Assembly: GCA_016699615.1 (NCBI GenBank)
Contig: CP064984.1
Location: 1,178,001-1,242,000 of the forward strand
DNA length: 64,000 nucleotides
Direction: 5' to 3'
Source: Sphingobacteriales bacterium
Lineage (GTDB): Bacteria; Bacteroidota; Bacteroidia; Chitinophagales; JADIYW01
How positions within the stretch are numbered: position 1 is the first letter of the stretch; each line of letters begins with the position of its first letter. Below the pieces are notes generated by a model. It searched no databases. It worked only from the letters and a program-made list of their open reading frames with translations, and had not been told where the DNA came from. Of this stretch, positions 18,011 through 28,131 are shown piece by piece. The position numbers were made by a program, and so were the translations under genes.

Positions 18011-18502
18011 ATGTTATCTAAAGAGCAAGAGAATTATAGAAAATTAATGTCTAATCCCATTTCTTTCAAAGCAGGATTATATACTAAACTTCCTATGGCA
18101 GCAATAGCAGACTGTAGAATTACTCAACTAGATGAAGAATGTTGTAAAGTTACTGTACCATATAAATTCTTAAATAAAAATCCATTCAATACAACATATT
18201 GGGCAGTTTTGGGCATGGCAGCAGAAATGGCTGGTGGTGCATTACTAATGATGTATGCGCACAAAACACAACCATCTATGTCAACTTTTGTTACAGCATG
18301 CACCTCTAAATTCATAAAAACAGCAAAAGGCATTACCACATTTGTTTGCAACGATGGTGCAATAATTAGAGAACGTGTAGAACAAGAGTTGATAAACAAA
18401 AAAGGAGACAGTTTCACAACGACAACTACTGGCTTTGATAAGGATGGAAATATAATTGCAGAATTTAGCTTTGAATGGAGCATTAAAGCAAGAAAAAAAT
18501 AG
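18011..18502 (+). CDS. DUF4442 hotdog-fold thioesterase-like protein
   Basis: From the ATG at 18011 the protein has 163 residues. The earlier in-frame ATG at 17957 lies in the terminator and would add a non-conserved stretch, so it is rejected. The sequence YKFLNKNPFNTTYWAVLGMAAEMAGGALLM is the DUF4442 signature region, related to acyl-CoA thioesterases of the hotdog fold. Substrate unknown. It precedes the tandem SDR by 39 bases. Confidence 0.8.
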   Translation: MLSKEQENYRKLMSNPISFKAGLYTKLPMAAIADCRITQLDEECCKVTVPYKFLNKNPFNTTYWAVLGMAAEMAGGALLMMYAHKTQPSMSTFVTACTSKFIKTAKGITTFVCNDGAIIRERVEQELINKKGDSFTTTTTGFDKDGNIIAEFSFEWSIKARKK

Positions 18503-18517
18503 TTATAAAAGATTTCG

Positions 18518-18525
18518 TACTTTTG
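18518..18525 (+). promoter_or_regulatory. Putative -7 promoter box for the tandem SDR gene
   Basis: TACTTTTG matches TAnnTTTG and ends 16 bases before the ATG at 18542. Confidence 0.4.
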
Positions 18526-18541
18526 CTCGTATTCTATCATC

Positions 18542-20581
18542 ATGCAAAAAATAGTAATTTCAGGTGCTGGCGGACACATTGGGTATAATGTTGTCAAAAA
18601 ATTATTAGAGAAAAATTATTCTGTATTAGTTTTAGATAGATCTCTAAATACTAATGTTATAGAATTAAAAGCGCTTGGCGCAACTATACATAATTGTAAT
18701 TTACTAGATGAAAGTTCTTTTTTAGACCAAATAATGGGTGCTGATGTATTCTTTCACCTAGCTGCAGAGAATACAACATCTATGCAACATGAAGAAAGAA
18801 TAATACAAAACACTGATGGCATCACCAAAGTAGTGCTTAATGCATGTTTAAAAGCAGGAATCAAGAAAATTATATACACCAGTTCTGTCGTAGTATTAGG
18901 TAGAAGCTCTGATAAAAACATACTAATTAATGAAGAGAATACAGTTGCAAACCCAGAAAGTCCATATGTAAAAGGCAAACTATTAGCAGAACAATATGTA
19001 AAAAACTTTGCACAACAACACCAATTAGACATTCGTCATATTTATCCATCTTGGGTTGTTGGTCCTGGCGATTGCAAGCTAACACCACCACATAAAGTTA
19101 TTAAAGATTTTGTAGAAAAAGGACAACCATTTTATTTTGAAGGTGGCATTTCTATAGTAGATGTAGAAGATTTAGCTAATGCGCAAATTGCTGCCATGGA
19201 AAATGGCAAGCCAAATGAAAAATATATTGTAGCTGGCGAAAATATCACATTCAAAGAATTCTATGATATATTATCAGAGTTTTCACAAAAGAAAAAACCT
19301 AAAATAAAAATACCAAAATGGTTTATATATTTAGGTGCCAAGGTTTTAGATATTATATTAAAAATATTTGGCAAAGCATCACCTGTAAGTCCAGCATATA
19401 TACAAAGTGTAATTGGCAACTATTCTTGGTACAGTAGCAAAAAAGCTGAGAAAGAACTAAATTATAAAATTACACCAGCAAGAGAAATTCTTAGAAAAGC
19501 TGTGCAAGAAACATACAAACGTATGGCAGGCACCATAGTTTTAGGCAAGAAAACAAATCTTTTACCTGATATAAAGGATCAGAATCAAGATGGTACGTTA
19601 TTAATTACAGGCGTTCCTGGTTGGTTGGGCAACAGAATGATTGATATATTAATTAATGGAGATAGATTTGGAAATTATAGAACCAACAGGAAAATAAGAG
19701 TGTTAGTGGAGCCTAGATTTAAAGGCATGCTCAATTTGCCAGCAAACTATGAAATAGTATATGCAGACATTACAAACAAAGCTCAGTTGCTTGATGTTGT
19801 AAGTGGTGTGCAAAGTGTTTTTCATCTAGCTGGCGCCATTTATCCAAAACATGTAGATGTTTTATATAAAGTAAATGAACAAGGCACAAAGAATTTAGTA
19901 GACGCATGTATTGAAAAGCAAGTGAAAAGATTCATTTATATGAGTACAGATTCTACTTGTGGCTATGGAACAAAAGAGCAACCAATTTTTGATGAAAACA
20001 CAAAGCCAAATCCTTACAAAAATTATGGAAAAAGCAAGTTGTTAGCAGAAGAATATGTATTGCAGAAATCTAAAGAAGGAAAAATAAATGCTACATCACT
20101 GCGTGGTTTTTGGTTCTTTGGTCCATTTGCTCCAGAAAGAAATTTAGCGTTTGCTAATATGTTTTTTTGGCCAAGACAGATTGTTTTTGGCAATGGCAAA
20201 AATCTCAGAAGTATCTCACATGTAGATAATATCATTGCTTCATTTTTAATGGCAGAAAACAATACAAATACTTACAATAATTGGTATTGGATTGGCAATG
20301 ATGCACCATATGCAACAGTTGATGAAATATACAAAACCATAGCGAATGCACTTGGCGTACCTTACAAACCAATCTATATTCCAAAATTTATGTGTAGATG
20401 TTTTGAGTATTCAGAAGATATCTTAAATAAATTCAACTACATACAAGCTACATTACAAGCTGCAGGAAAGTTTGATTATAACATAGCTGGAAGCATTAGT
20501 AAAGCAAAGCAAGACTTTGGCTACAATCCTAGAGTTACCTTAGAAGATGCTGCACAAGAGCTCAAAAAAATGGTTGGGTAA
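18542..20581 (+). CDS. Fusion of two NAD(P)-dependent extended SDR (epimerase/dehydratase) domains
   Basis: The 679-residue protein contains two complete Rossmann domains in tandem. Domain 1 (about 1-330) has GAGGHIG at 8-14, an SSV stretch and the active-site YVKGK (Y142, K146). Domain 2 (about 353-679) opens LLITGVPGWLGNRM and has the active-site YGKSK. Both resemble the 3-beta-hydroxysteroid dehydrogenase/NAD-epimerase superfamily. The linker (about 330-350) is short and lysine-rich. The two domains are diverged, so this is an old duplication or fusion of different enzymes, possibly catalysing sequential steps. It is convergent with serS, with stop codons 4 bases apart. No substrate can be assigned. 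Confidence 0.85.
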   Translation: MQKIVISGAGGHIGYNVVKKLLEKNYSVLVLDRSLNTNVIELKALGATIHNCNLLDESSFLDQIMGADVFFHLAAENTTSMQHEERIIQNTDGITKVVLNACLKAGIKKIIYTSSVVVLGRSSDKNILINEENTVANPESPYVKGKLLAEQYVKNFAQQHQLDIRHIYPSWVVGPGDCKLTPPHKVIKDFVEKGQPFYFEGGISIVDVEDLANAQIAAMENGKPNEKYIVAGENITFKEFYDILSEFSQKKKPKIKIPKWFIYLGAKVLDIILKIFGKASPVSPAYIQSVIGNYSWYSSKKAEKELNYKITPAREILRKAVQETYKRMAGTIVLGKKTNLLPDIKDQNQDGTLLITGVPGWLGNRMIDILINGDRFGNYRTNRKIRVLVEPRFKGMLNLPANYEIVYADITNKAQLLDVVSGVQSVFHLAGAIYPKHVDVLYKVNEQGTKNLVDACIEKQVKRFIYMSTDSTCGYGTKEQPIFDENTKPNPYKNYGKSKLLAEEYVLQKSKEGKINATSLRGFWFFGPFAPERNLAFANMFFWPRQIVFGNGKNLRSISHVDNIIASFLMAENNTNTYNNWYWIGNDAPYATVDEIYKTIANALGVPYKPIYIPKFMCRCFEYSEDILNKFNYIQATLQAAGKFDYNIAGSISKAKQDFGYNPRVTLEDAAQELKKMVG

Positions 20582-20585
20582 AAAA

Positions 20586-21854
20586 TTATATTTTCTCAAA
20601 TCTTGTGTATGGTACTAATGCCTTAGGTATCAATATGCCATCTTCAGTTTGATGATTTTCAAGCAAACAAGCAACAATTCTTGCCAATGCCAAAGCACTT
20701 CCATTTAATGTATGTGCCAAAACCTTGTTGTTGTCTTTATCTTTTATTCTTAATTTTAATCTATTTGCTTGGAATGTTTCAAAATTTGAAACAGAACTTA
20801 CTTCTAACCAACGTTTCTGAGCTGCACTATACACTTCAAAATCGTAAGTCAGTGCAGATGAAAAAGTCATATCTCCACCACACAATCTCAAAATCCTATA
20901 TGGTAATTCTAATGCTTGTAACAATTTTTCTACATGTTTTAGCATCTCATCCAATGCTTGATAAGAATTTTCTGCTTTTTCAATTCTTACAATTTCTACT
21001 TTATCAAATTGATGTAATCTATTCAATCCACGCACATCTTTTCCATAACTTCCTGCTTCTCTTCTAAAACATGGTGTATAGCCTACGTTTTTTATTGGCA
21101 ATAGTTTTTCATCTACTATCTCATCTCTGTAGATATTAGTAATTGGCACTTCTGCTGTAGGTATTAAATAAAAATCATCTTGCTGTACATAGTACATTTG
21201 TCCTTCTTTGTCTGGCAACTGTCCTGTTGCAAATGCAGAATCTTTATTGACAACATGTGGCACTTGTACTTCATTGTAGCCAGCCAAGGCAGCTTGGTCT
21301 AAGAAGAATGAAATTAAGGCACGTTGCAATACAGCACCTTTTCCTTTGTAAACAGGAAAACCTGCGCCTGTGATTTTAACACCTAATTCAAAATCTATTA
21401 AATTATATTTCTTTGCTAATTCCCAATGTGGCAAAGCACTATCAGGCAATTGTGGTAATGTATCTACACAATAGGTAATCTCATTATCTTCAGGTGTTTT
21501 GCCTTTAGGTACAATCGCATTAGGAAAATTTGGCAGCTGAACCAATTTCTCTTGAATTTGCTGCTCAATTGTAGTTAATTCTACATCCAACACATCTGTT
21601 GATTCTTTTATTGTTGCAATTTCTTGTTTTAATGCTTCTGCAGCAGCCTTATCGCCTGATTTCATTAATCCACCAACTTCTTTAGAAATTGTGTTTCTTT
21701 GAGCCAAATAATTATCTAAGCTTGTTTTTATCGATTTTCTTTTTGTATCTAACGCTAAAATTTCATCTACAAATTCTACATCTTTAAAGTTCTTATGAGC
21801 TAATCTTTCTTTTGCAAATTCTACGTCTTTCTTTAATTGTTCTATTGTTAGCAT
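20586..21854 (-). CDS. serS: Seryl-tRNA synthetase
   Basis: This 422-residue class II synthetase has an N-terminal coiled-coil tRNA-binding arm (about 1-110), then the catalytic core with the TAEVPITN motif, FRREAGSYGKDVRGLNRLHQFDKVE (motif 2), and LNGSALALARIVACLLEN (motif 3). Length is normal. A possible promoter lies just upstream. Confidence 0.97.
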   Translation of the reverse strand: MLTIEQLKKDVEFAKERLAHKNFKDVEFVDEILALDTKRKSIKTSLDNYLAQRNTISKEVGGLMKSGDKAAAEALKQEIATIKESTDVLDVELTTIEQQIQEKLVQLPNFPNAIVPKGKTPEDNEITYCVDTLPQLPDSALPHWELAKKYNLIDFELGVKITGAGFPVYKGKGAVLQRALISFFLDQAALAGYNEVQVPHVVNKDSAFATGQLPDKEGQMYYVQQDDFYLIPTAEVPITNIYRDEIVDEKLLPIKNVGYTPCFRREAGSYGKDVRGLNRLHQFDKVEIVRIEKAENSYQALDEMLKHVEKLLQALELPYRILRLCGGDMTFSSALTYDFEVYSAAQKRWLEVSSVSNFETFQANRLKLRIKDKDNNKVLAHTLNGSALALARIVACLLENHQTEDGILIPKALVPYTRFEKI

Positions 21855-21869
21855 GGCTATATTTTATTG

Positions 21870-21877
21870 CAAAGATA
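21870..21877 (-). promoter_or_regulatory. Putative -7 promoter box for serS
   Basis: On the minus strand TATCTTTG matches TAnnTTTG, 15 bases before the serS ATG. Confidence 0.4.
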
Positions 21878-22067
21878 GAAAATTAAGCTGCATTTTTTTT
21901 ATCAATAGAAATGATGCTAATTTTATTTTTTTTCTAAAAAAATAGGATATTTATAAAAAAAGTAGTTTATTTGCAACATCAATCAAAAACGGCAATAGTC
22001 TTTGCCATTATCCATTGAGTTTTATACTATTCATGTTTTTAATCAAATTAAATCTTATTATTGTTTT

Positions 22068-23693
22068 ATGATGCACAACGAAGCTCAACTTCAGGTTCTT
22101 ACCGTATCAGACTTAAAAGCTATTGCTGAAAATCTGTTAATCCCAAAATCAAAAATTATTAAATCAAAAAAACCAGAATTAATTGAGCTTATCTTAAAGA
22201 AAGCTGAAACAACAGAACTTCCAACTGATATAGAAGAAAATATTGATATTGCTCCTGAACATACTGAAAATAGTATTGATATAATCAACGAGCCACAGCA
22301 AGATATACCATCTGAAATTAATACTGAGGCAGAACTAAAACAGATTAATCAAGAGAAGAAACATAGAAACAGAATTAAAAAAGTAGTTCAGAAAGTTGAG
22401 CTACAAATACCATCTAAAACTATAGAGAATAAGCCAGTTGAAGAAAATAATACTGAAATTGATATTGTAATTGCACCTAACAAAATAGATGATGCTAAAT
22501 TAATCCAAAACAACCAACCTGAAGAGATAGCACCAATAGTTATTGAAGAAGAAAAGAAAGAGGTTTTTAATATTGACCTTGATGGTATGATTAGTGGCGA
22601 AGGTGTATTAGAAATTATTCCAGAAGGTTATGGTTTCTTACGTTCTGCTGATTATAATTATCTATCATCTCCAGATGATATTTATGTATCTCCTTCTCAA
22701 ATAAAATCTATTGGATTAAAAACTGGTGATACTATTGTTGGAACTATTCGTCCACCAAAAGAAGGCGAAAAGTACTTTGCTTTGCTTAAGGTTGATACCA
22801 TCAATGGAAAATCTCCGCATGAAATTAGAGATAGAATTCCTTTTGATTATTTGACACCATTATTCCCAGAAGAGAAGCTGAATCTATTTAACGAAGCAGG
22901 TATCTATACGACAAGAATGGTGGATTTATTTGCGCCAATAGGAAAAGGACAGCGTGGAATGATAGTAGCACAACCAAAAGTTGGTAAAACAATGCTACTT
23001 AAAGATATTGCAAATGCAATTGCTAAAAATCATCCAGAAGTATATTTAATCATCTTATTGATAGATGAAAGACCCGAAGAGGTAACAGATGTACAAAGGA
23101 GTGTAAATGCCGAAGTAGTAGCATCTACCTTTGATGAGCCAGCTGACAGACACGTAAAAGTATCTAATATTGTTTTACAAAAAGCAAAAAGATTGGTTGA
23201 GTGTGGGCATGATGTTGTAATTCTTTTAGATTCTATCACAAGATTGGCAAGAGCATATAATACTGTTGCGCCATCTTCTGGAAAAGTTCTTTCTGGTGGT
23301 GTGGAGGCTAATGCATTGCAAAAACCTAAACAGTTTTTTGGTGCTGCAAGAAATATAGAAAATGGTGGCTCACTTACTGTGGTAGCTACTGCATTAATAG
23401 AAACTGGTTCAAAAATGGATGAGGTAATTTTTGAAGAGTTTAAAGGAACAGGAAACATGGAACTTCAACTGGACAGAAAACTTGCCAATAGAAGAATTTT
23501 CCCAGCTATAGATGTAACAGCATCTTCTACAAGAAGAGATGATTTGTTGTTAGATAAAGACACTTTATCTAAAATGTGGATTTTGAGAAACCATTTAGCT
23601 GACATGAATTCTGAAGAGTCTATGAAATTCTTACTCAACCAAATGAAAGGTACACGCACCAACGAAGAATTTTTATTAATGATGAAAAGATAA
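22068..23693 (+). CDS. rho: Transcription termination factor Rho
   Basis: From the ATG at 22068 the protein has 541 residues; the open frame upstream to a TTG at 22002 has no Rho-like sequence. A Rho_N/SAP-like segment (VSDLKAIAENLLI) opens it, then a charged, low-complexity insert (about 45-180) common in Bacteroidota Rho. The RNA-binding cold-shock domain follows (GVLEIIPEGYGFLR), then the ATPase with AQPKVGKTM (Walker A) and VILLDSITRLARAYN (Walker B, Q-loop region). It is a hexameric RNA helicase that ends transcription. TATTATTG stands 4 bases before the start codon. Confidence 0.95.
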   Translation: MMHNEAQLQVLTVSDLKAIAENLLIPKSKIIKSKKPELIELILKKAETTELPTDIEENIDIAPEHTENSIDIINEPQQDIPSEINTEAELKQINQEKKHRNRIKKVVQKVELQIPSKTIENKPVEENNTEIDIVIAPNKIDDAKLIQNNQPEEIAPIVIEEEKKEVFNIDLDGMISGEGVLEIIPEGYGFLRSADYNYLSSPDDIYVSPSQIKSIGLKTGDTIVGTIRPPKEGEKYFALLKVDTINGKSPHEIRDRIPFDYLTPLFPEEKLNLFNEAGIYTTRMVDLFAPIGKGQRGMIVAQPKVGKTMLLKDIANAIAKNHPEVYLIILLIDERPEEVTDVQRSVNAEVVASTFDEPADRHVKVSNIVLQKAKRLVECGHDVVILLDSITRLARAYNTVAPSSGKVLSGGVEANALQKPKQFFGAARNIENGGSLTVVATALIETGSKMDEVIFEEFKGTGNMELQLDRKLANRRIFPAIDVTASSTRRDDLLLDKDTLSKMWILRNHLADMNSEESMKFLLNQMKGTRTNEEFLLMMKR

Positions 23694-23725
23694 ATATTAT
23701 ATTTTAACTAATATTTGTATTTTTT

Positions 23726-24454
23726 ATGAAAGATACTGCTTGGTTATCTAGAACAGAATTATTAATTGGCAAATCAGGTATAGAAAAATTACAAAATGCC
23801 AATGTTTTGATTGTTGGGTTGGGTGGCGTTGGCTCTTATTGTGCTGAATTTATTGCTCGTGCTGGTGTGGGCAAAATGACCATTGTTGATGGTGATGTAG
23901 TTGACCCAACCAATAGAAATAGACAATTGCCTGCACTAAATTCTACACATGGCATGAGCAAAGCAGACTGGATGTATGATAGGATTTTAGACATCAACCC
24001 AGAAATTGAATTAAAAAAAATAAAAGTATTTCTTAGTCCAGAAGAGGCAAACCGTATTGTTACATCAGAAAATTTTGATTTTGTAGTAGATGCTATTGAT
24101 AGCATTACACCTAAACTAAATCTATTGATAGCTGCATACAGAAATAAAGTGAAAATTGTGATGAGTGGTGGTGCTGGTGGCAAAACAGATGTAACAAAAA
24201 TAAAAGTAGATGATATCTCAAAAACACATGATTGTTTCTTTGTGCGTACAGTAAGAAAAAGACTTAAGAGAGAGAAAATTTACAGCGGAATTCCTGTTGT
24301 ATTCTCACCAGAACTACAAGATAAGAATGCATTGATAAGAACTGATGGTAGTAATTATAAACGCTCTGCCTATGGTACTATTTCTTATATGCCAGCAACT
24401 TTTGGTGGTGCTTGTGCAAATGTTGTCATTCAATCTATATTAAAACAAAAATAG
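23726..24454 (+). CDS. tcdA: tRNA threonylcarbamoyladenosine dehydratase (ThiF/E1-like)
   Basis: This 242-residue E1-like adenylating enzyme has the nucleotide motif GLGGVGSYCAEFIARAGVG, DGDVVDPTNRNRQLPAL and VVDAIDSITPKL. The order and length fit TcdA/CsdL, which cyclises t6A37 to ct6A in tRNAs. It lies 32 bases after rho and converges with the LRR gene. Confidence 0.88.
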   Translation: MKDTAWLSRTELLIGKSGIEKLQNANVLIVGLGGVGSYCAEFIARAGVGKMTIVDGDVVDPTNRNRQLPALNSTHGMSKADWMYDRILDINPEIELKKIKVFLSPEEANRIVTSENFDFVVDAIDSITPKLNLLIAAYRNKVKIVMSGGAGGKTDVTKIKVDDISKTHDCFFVRTVRKRLKREKIYSGIPVVFSPELQDKNALIRTDGSNYKRSAYGTISYMPATFGGACANVVIQSILKQK

Positions 24455-24481
24455 CTTGAAGTAATCAAAAATAAGGGTTCT

Positions 24482-27087
24482 CTACTTCAATATCATCACC
24501 TTAGATGTTGATACTTTGCCATCCATTTCTAATGATAATAAATATGTTCCATTAGCAACATCATTCACATCAATGGTAAAACGATTGGTGTTTTTATCAA
24601 TATTGTTTTGCATGATTACATTTCCTGAAATATCTATGATATTGTATTTACCATTGCCTGTATAAGGCAACTCAACCGTAATTGTAGACGTTGTAGGATT
24701 TGGAAATAACTTAAATGCTAACTTTCTGTTGCTCGCAACACTTGTTGTAATTTCAACTCTTGTTTGTGCAGTATTTGTTATTACTGGAGCATTGTAATCA
24801 AAAAGATAGATGCATTATTATTAATCTCTGCATCAATTGGCAATCCAGCTTTAGGTTTAAATTCTAATTGTACAAAGCCATGTGATTTCGCTTCATTTGT
24901 ATTAGAATCAGGTAGCTGAATATTTGGGAAAGTAACCTCAATTATATTCTTCTCTCTTACTATTAATTGATATGGATGACTCGCGTTTACTACTTGCAAT
25001 GAATTAACTTCTAAATTATTAAGTACCTCATCTCTTACTATTACTGTAAATGCAGTATCTGTACCTGTATTTTGAAAACGAATAGTATACAATAATCTAT
25101 CATTTTCTGCATCATAAGTTGATGGTAAAGATGTTTTATCTACTAATTTATCATTTGGATCAAAAGAACCACGAATTGTTTCTGTCCATATTGCATAATT
25201 ATCTAAGTAGAAATTGTCCCCTTGTGTTCCTCTCGACCATGCTTCATATATTGCGTTATCGCCCAATAATGCATCTTCTGGTACTTGTAACTGTATATTA
25301 ATAGATTGATGTTCAAAAAAATTAATCATAATATTATTCCATATCAATGTATCGTTATTTATTGATGATGGTACAATTGAAGTACTTAGTACATCAAAAT
25401 TATTCGGTTTTTTTAGTTTAATTGTAATATTTGATTGATCTACTGTACCAATATTTTTGGCAGTAACTGTTATGTTGGTAACAAAACCTGGTCTTGCTGG
25501 TGATGAACCTAATGTTGTTTTTAAATCTTTTATGTTTGGAGTAATATGAATACCAAAATCATAGCTGCCACTTTGCAATCCAAAACCGTGGATATCTGCT
25601 AATGAATAAGATGTTGGAGTTATTGTTGCATATTTATAATTATCTACTGCAATCCAAGTATTATTTATGTCAGTATCTATCTTTACATAATAACTTCCAT
25701 TCAAATTACTTGCACCAAACCAATTATTGTGAAATACATTTACAATTTGTTAAGAGATTAATCGCTCACCTATGCTATATTTACCATTATGCTTTCCATC
25801 AATATAAATTTTTCCCTGTACATAAGGATTCACTTTACAAATACTAGATGTGGAGGTGCAAATAGGTATTGTTATGTCCACTGTTGCATTAGTATTTATT
25901 GCATTAGGCAAACAGGTAATGCCTGTATTATAAACATATAGCCCTAATAAACTTGCAGGTAATACTGGTAAACAATACAAAGAGTTATTACCTCTAACAT
26001 ATAAAGTATTTAAAACACTACTCAAAGACGGAAGGGCTTCTAATCGATTATTTTCACAATATAGATACTGTAACGTATTTGGTAAGGAAGGTAATTCTCT
26101 CAATTGATTATTACTACAATTAAGACTATATATAGTATTTGGTAGTATTGGTATCGTCGTTAATTGATTGCTATTACAGTATAGAACTATTAACGTAGAT
26201 GGCAATGGAGGCAAATCTGTTATCTGATTACCATCACAAACCAATCCTTGCAGCATATCTGGTAGGGTTGGTAAGGCTGTTAATTGATTATTTCCACAAT
26301 CCAATTGATATAAGGTAGAAGGAAGTAGGAGTAATTCTTTTATTTGATTATGCCTAAATTTCAAATCCTTTAATGTTGATGGCAGTGATGGCAATTCTGT
26401 TATCTGATTATTACTACAGTCTAGATAATTTAACGAAGTGGGTAATGATGGTAAGTATGTTAATTGGTTGTTGTAACAATGCAAGGACATTAATGAGGAC
26501 GGTAGTGATGGTAATTTTGTCAGAAGATTTGAGTGACAATCTAAATCTACTAATGTAGAAGGCAATATTGGTAAATCTGCTATCTGGTTATAGCCACAAT
26601 TCAAAACTACTAATGTAGACGGCAATATTGGTAAATCTGTTATTTGGTTAACATCGCAAAATAAATCTGTTAATGTAGATGGCAATATTGGTAATTCTAT
26701 TATTTGATTATTATTACAAAATAATTTTTCTAAGGATGGTGGCAGAGTTGGCAAATTTGTTATTTGATTATAACTACAGTCTAAATAAGTTAACGAAGCT
26801 GGTAGTGATGGCAAATTTGTTATCTGGTTATTATAGCAATTCAAATAAGTTAATGAAGTAAAATATTGAATGCCAGAAATTGTTGCTATGTCATTATTTT
26901 CTATACTTAAACTGAGTTCATTTACAATTTGACTGCATGTTACGTCCATTTTATCACTTGCATCAAAACAAGTTGGGTACAATGCTTTCAACACAGCTCT
27001 AAAATTATCATCTGGTATGATTACATACTCTGCTTTGCATATTTGTATCCCAATTAAGAATACAAACACTAATAATAAGTTTTTCAT
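24482..27087 (-). pseudogene. LRR surface protein with type IX secretion sorting domain, broken by an in-frame stop and a frameshift
   Basis: Reading from 27087, a signal peptide (ending IQICKAE) leads into about 14 leucine-rich repeats of 20 residues (LPxLPxxLxxLxCxxNQI) at about 25,980-26,880. The frame then meets a TAA at 25750-25752, yet the same frame continues from 25749 with QIVNVFHNNWFGASNLNGSYY and a conserved repeat domain down to about 24,800. There a 1-base loss in an A run (24800-24804) causes a second stop; the normal sequence (FDYNAPVIT...FPNPTTSTITVELPY) continues in another frame into a C-terminal sorting domain ending STSKVMILK. Intact, it would be about 868 residues, secreted and surface-attached. 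It may be decayed or carry sequencing errors. Confidence 0.82.
25980..26880 (-). repeat. In-frame 60-bp tandem repeats encoding leucine-rich repeats
   Basis: About 14-15 copies of a 60-base unit encode 20-residue LRRs of the form NQITxLPxLPxxLxxLxC. The unit is imperfect, with several near-identical neighbours (26,540-26,700), so local expansion or contraction is possible. This is coding repeat, not CRISPR: there are no spacers. Confidence 0.85.
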
Positions 27088-27104
27088 TAGTCATAATTTT
27101 ATAT

Positions 27105-27112
27105 CAAATATA
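27105..27112 (-). promoter_or_regulatory. Putative -7 promoter box for the LRR gene
   Basis: On the minus strand TATATTTG matches TAnnTTTG, about 17 bases before the ATG at 27087. Confidence 0.35.
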
Positions 27113-27143
27113 AACAAGTATTCTCTATTTTTAAAATGTTTAA

Positions 27144-27176
27144 ATAAAAAAAACCGAATACATTAAGTATTCGGTT
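27144..27176 (-). terminator. Rho-independent terminator of the atp operon
   Basis: Ten-base perfect arms (27152-27161 and 27167-27176, AACCGAATAC) flank a 5-base loop. On the minus strand the hairpin is followed by eight T. It lies about 50 bases past the atpG stop. Confidence 0.85.
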
Positions 27177-27225
27177 GAGATTATATACTTCCAATGTTTC
27201 TAGGACATCGAAAGTAACCTATATA

Positions 27226-28113
27226 TTATCCGTTGCTAAGTGCAGCTGCACCAGATACGATTTCTGATAATTCAGTTGTAATTGCTGCTTGTCTTGCTCT
27301 ATTGTACATGATATTTAATGTTTTCAATAGTTCATTTGCATTTTCAGTAGCTTTGTCCATTGCTGTCATTCTTGCACCGTGCTCAGAAGCATTTGAATCT
27401 AACAAATATCTAAAAAATTGAGTTTTTAATATTTTTGGTACTAAATCTTTCAATATTTTTTCTTGCTCTGGCTCAAAAATATAATCTGCTTTTTTCTTAG
27501 CTGCGCCTGTATTCTCTGTAGATATTGGTAAAAACTGCTCTACTGTATTTATTTGTGTTCCAGCATTTTTAAATTTACCATATACTACATCTACTCTATC
27601 ATATACTTTTTGCTCAAAAGCATACATAATATATTCTGCTGCCTTTGCTGCATCTTCAAAATTCAAGTGATGAAATATGTTCACAAAGTCTTTATTTACA
27701 TAACCTTTGCTTCCTGTTTTAAAACCTTCAAAAGCTCTTTTACCTATTGTAAGTAAATCTACTTTACCTTCAGCATTTAAGTCAGCGTATTTCTCTGAAA
27801 GTAAATTTTTAGTTGCTTTTAATGTATTTGCGTTGAAAGCACCACACAAACCTTTATCTGATGTTATTACAACAATTAATACTTTATTTATGGTTCTTTC
27901 TTCAGCGTAAGAAATATTTACTTCGCCTTGTAGATTTGCCACTAAATTTTGTAATACTTCAGAAAGTTGATCTGCGTAAGGTCTTATTTGTACAATTCTA
28001 TCTGTTGCTCTTTTTAATTTAGCAGCAGATACCATTTTCATAGCCTTTGTAATCTGTATTGTTGATTTTACAGACCCAATTCTTCCTCTTACTTCTTTTA
28101 AATTTCCTGGCAC
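27226..28113 (-). CDS. atpG: F1 ATP synthase gamma subunit
   Basis: The 295-residue protein starts at GTG (28113) with MPGNLKEVRGRIGSVKST and has the long N-terminal and C-terminal helices that form the rotor shaft; the C-terminus contains MTAMDKATENANELL and YNRARQAAITTELSEIVSGA, the family signature. It is the last gene of atpBEFHAG, 18 bases after atpA. Subunits beta and epsilon (atpD, atpC) are not in the window, consistent with the split atp loci of many Bacteroidota. Confidence 0.96.
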   Translation of the reverse strand: MPGNLKEVRGRIGSVKSTIQITKAMKMVSAAKLKRATDRIVQIRPYADQLSEVLQNLVANLQGEVNISYAEERTINKVLIVVITSDKGLCGAFNANTLKATKNLLSEKYADLNAEGKVDLLTIGKRAFEGFKTGSKGYVNKDFVNIFHHLNFEDAAKAAEYIMYAFEQKVYDRVDVVYGKFKNAGTQINTVEQFLPISTENTGAAKKKADYIFEPEQEKILKDLVPKILKTQFFRYLLDSNASEHGARMTAMDKATENANELLKTLNIMYNRARQAAITTELSEIVSGAAALSNG

Positions 28114-28131
28114 GTCTTATGTTATTTTAGA

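Noticed and set aside
24456..24490. Inverted repeat TTGAAGTA/TACTTCAA between tcdA and the LRR gene
   Set aside because: The loop of about 19 bases and short arms do not make a convincing terminator.
25980..26880. 60-bp tandem repeats as a possible CRISPR array
   Set aside because: The repeats are contiguous, imperfect and in frame, encoding LRRs. There are no unique spacers.
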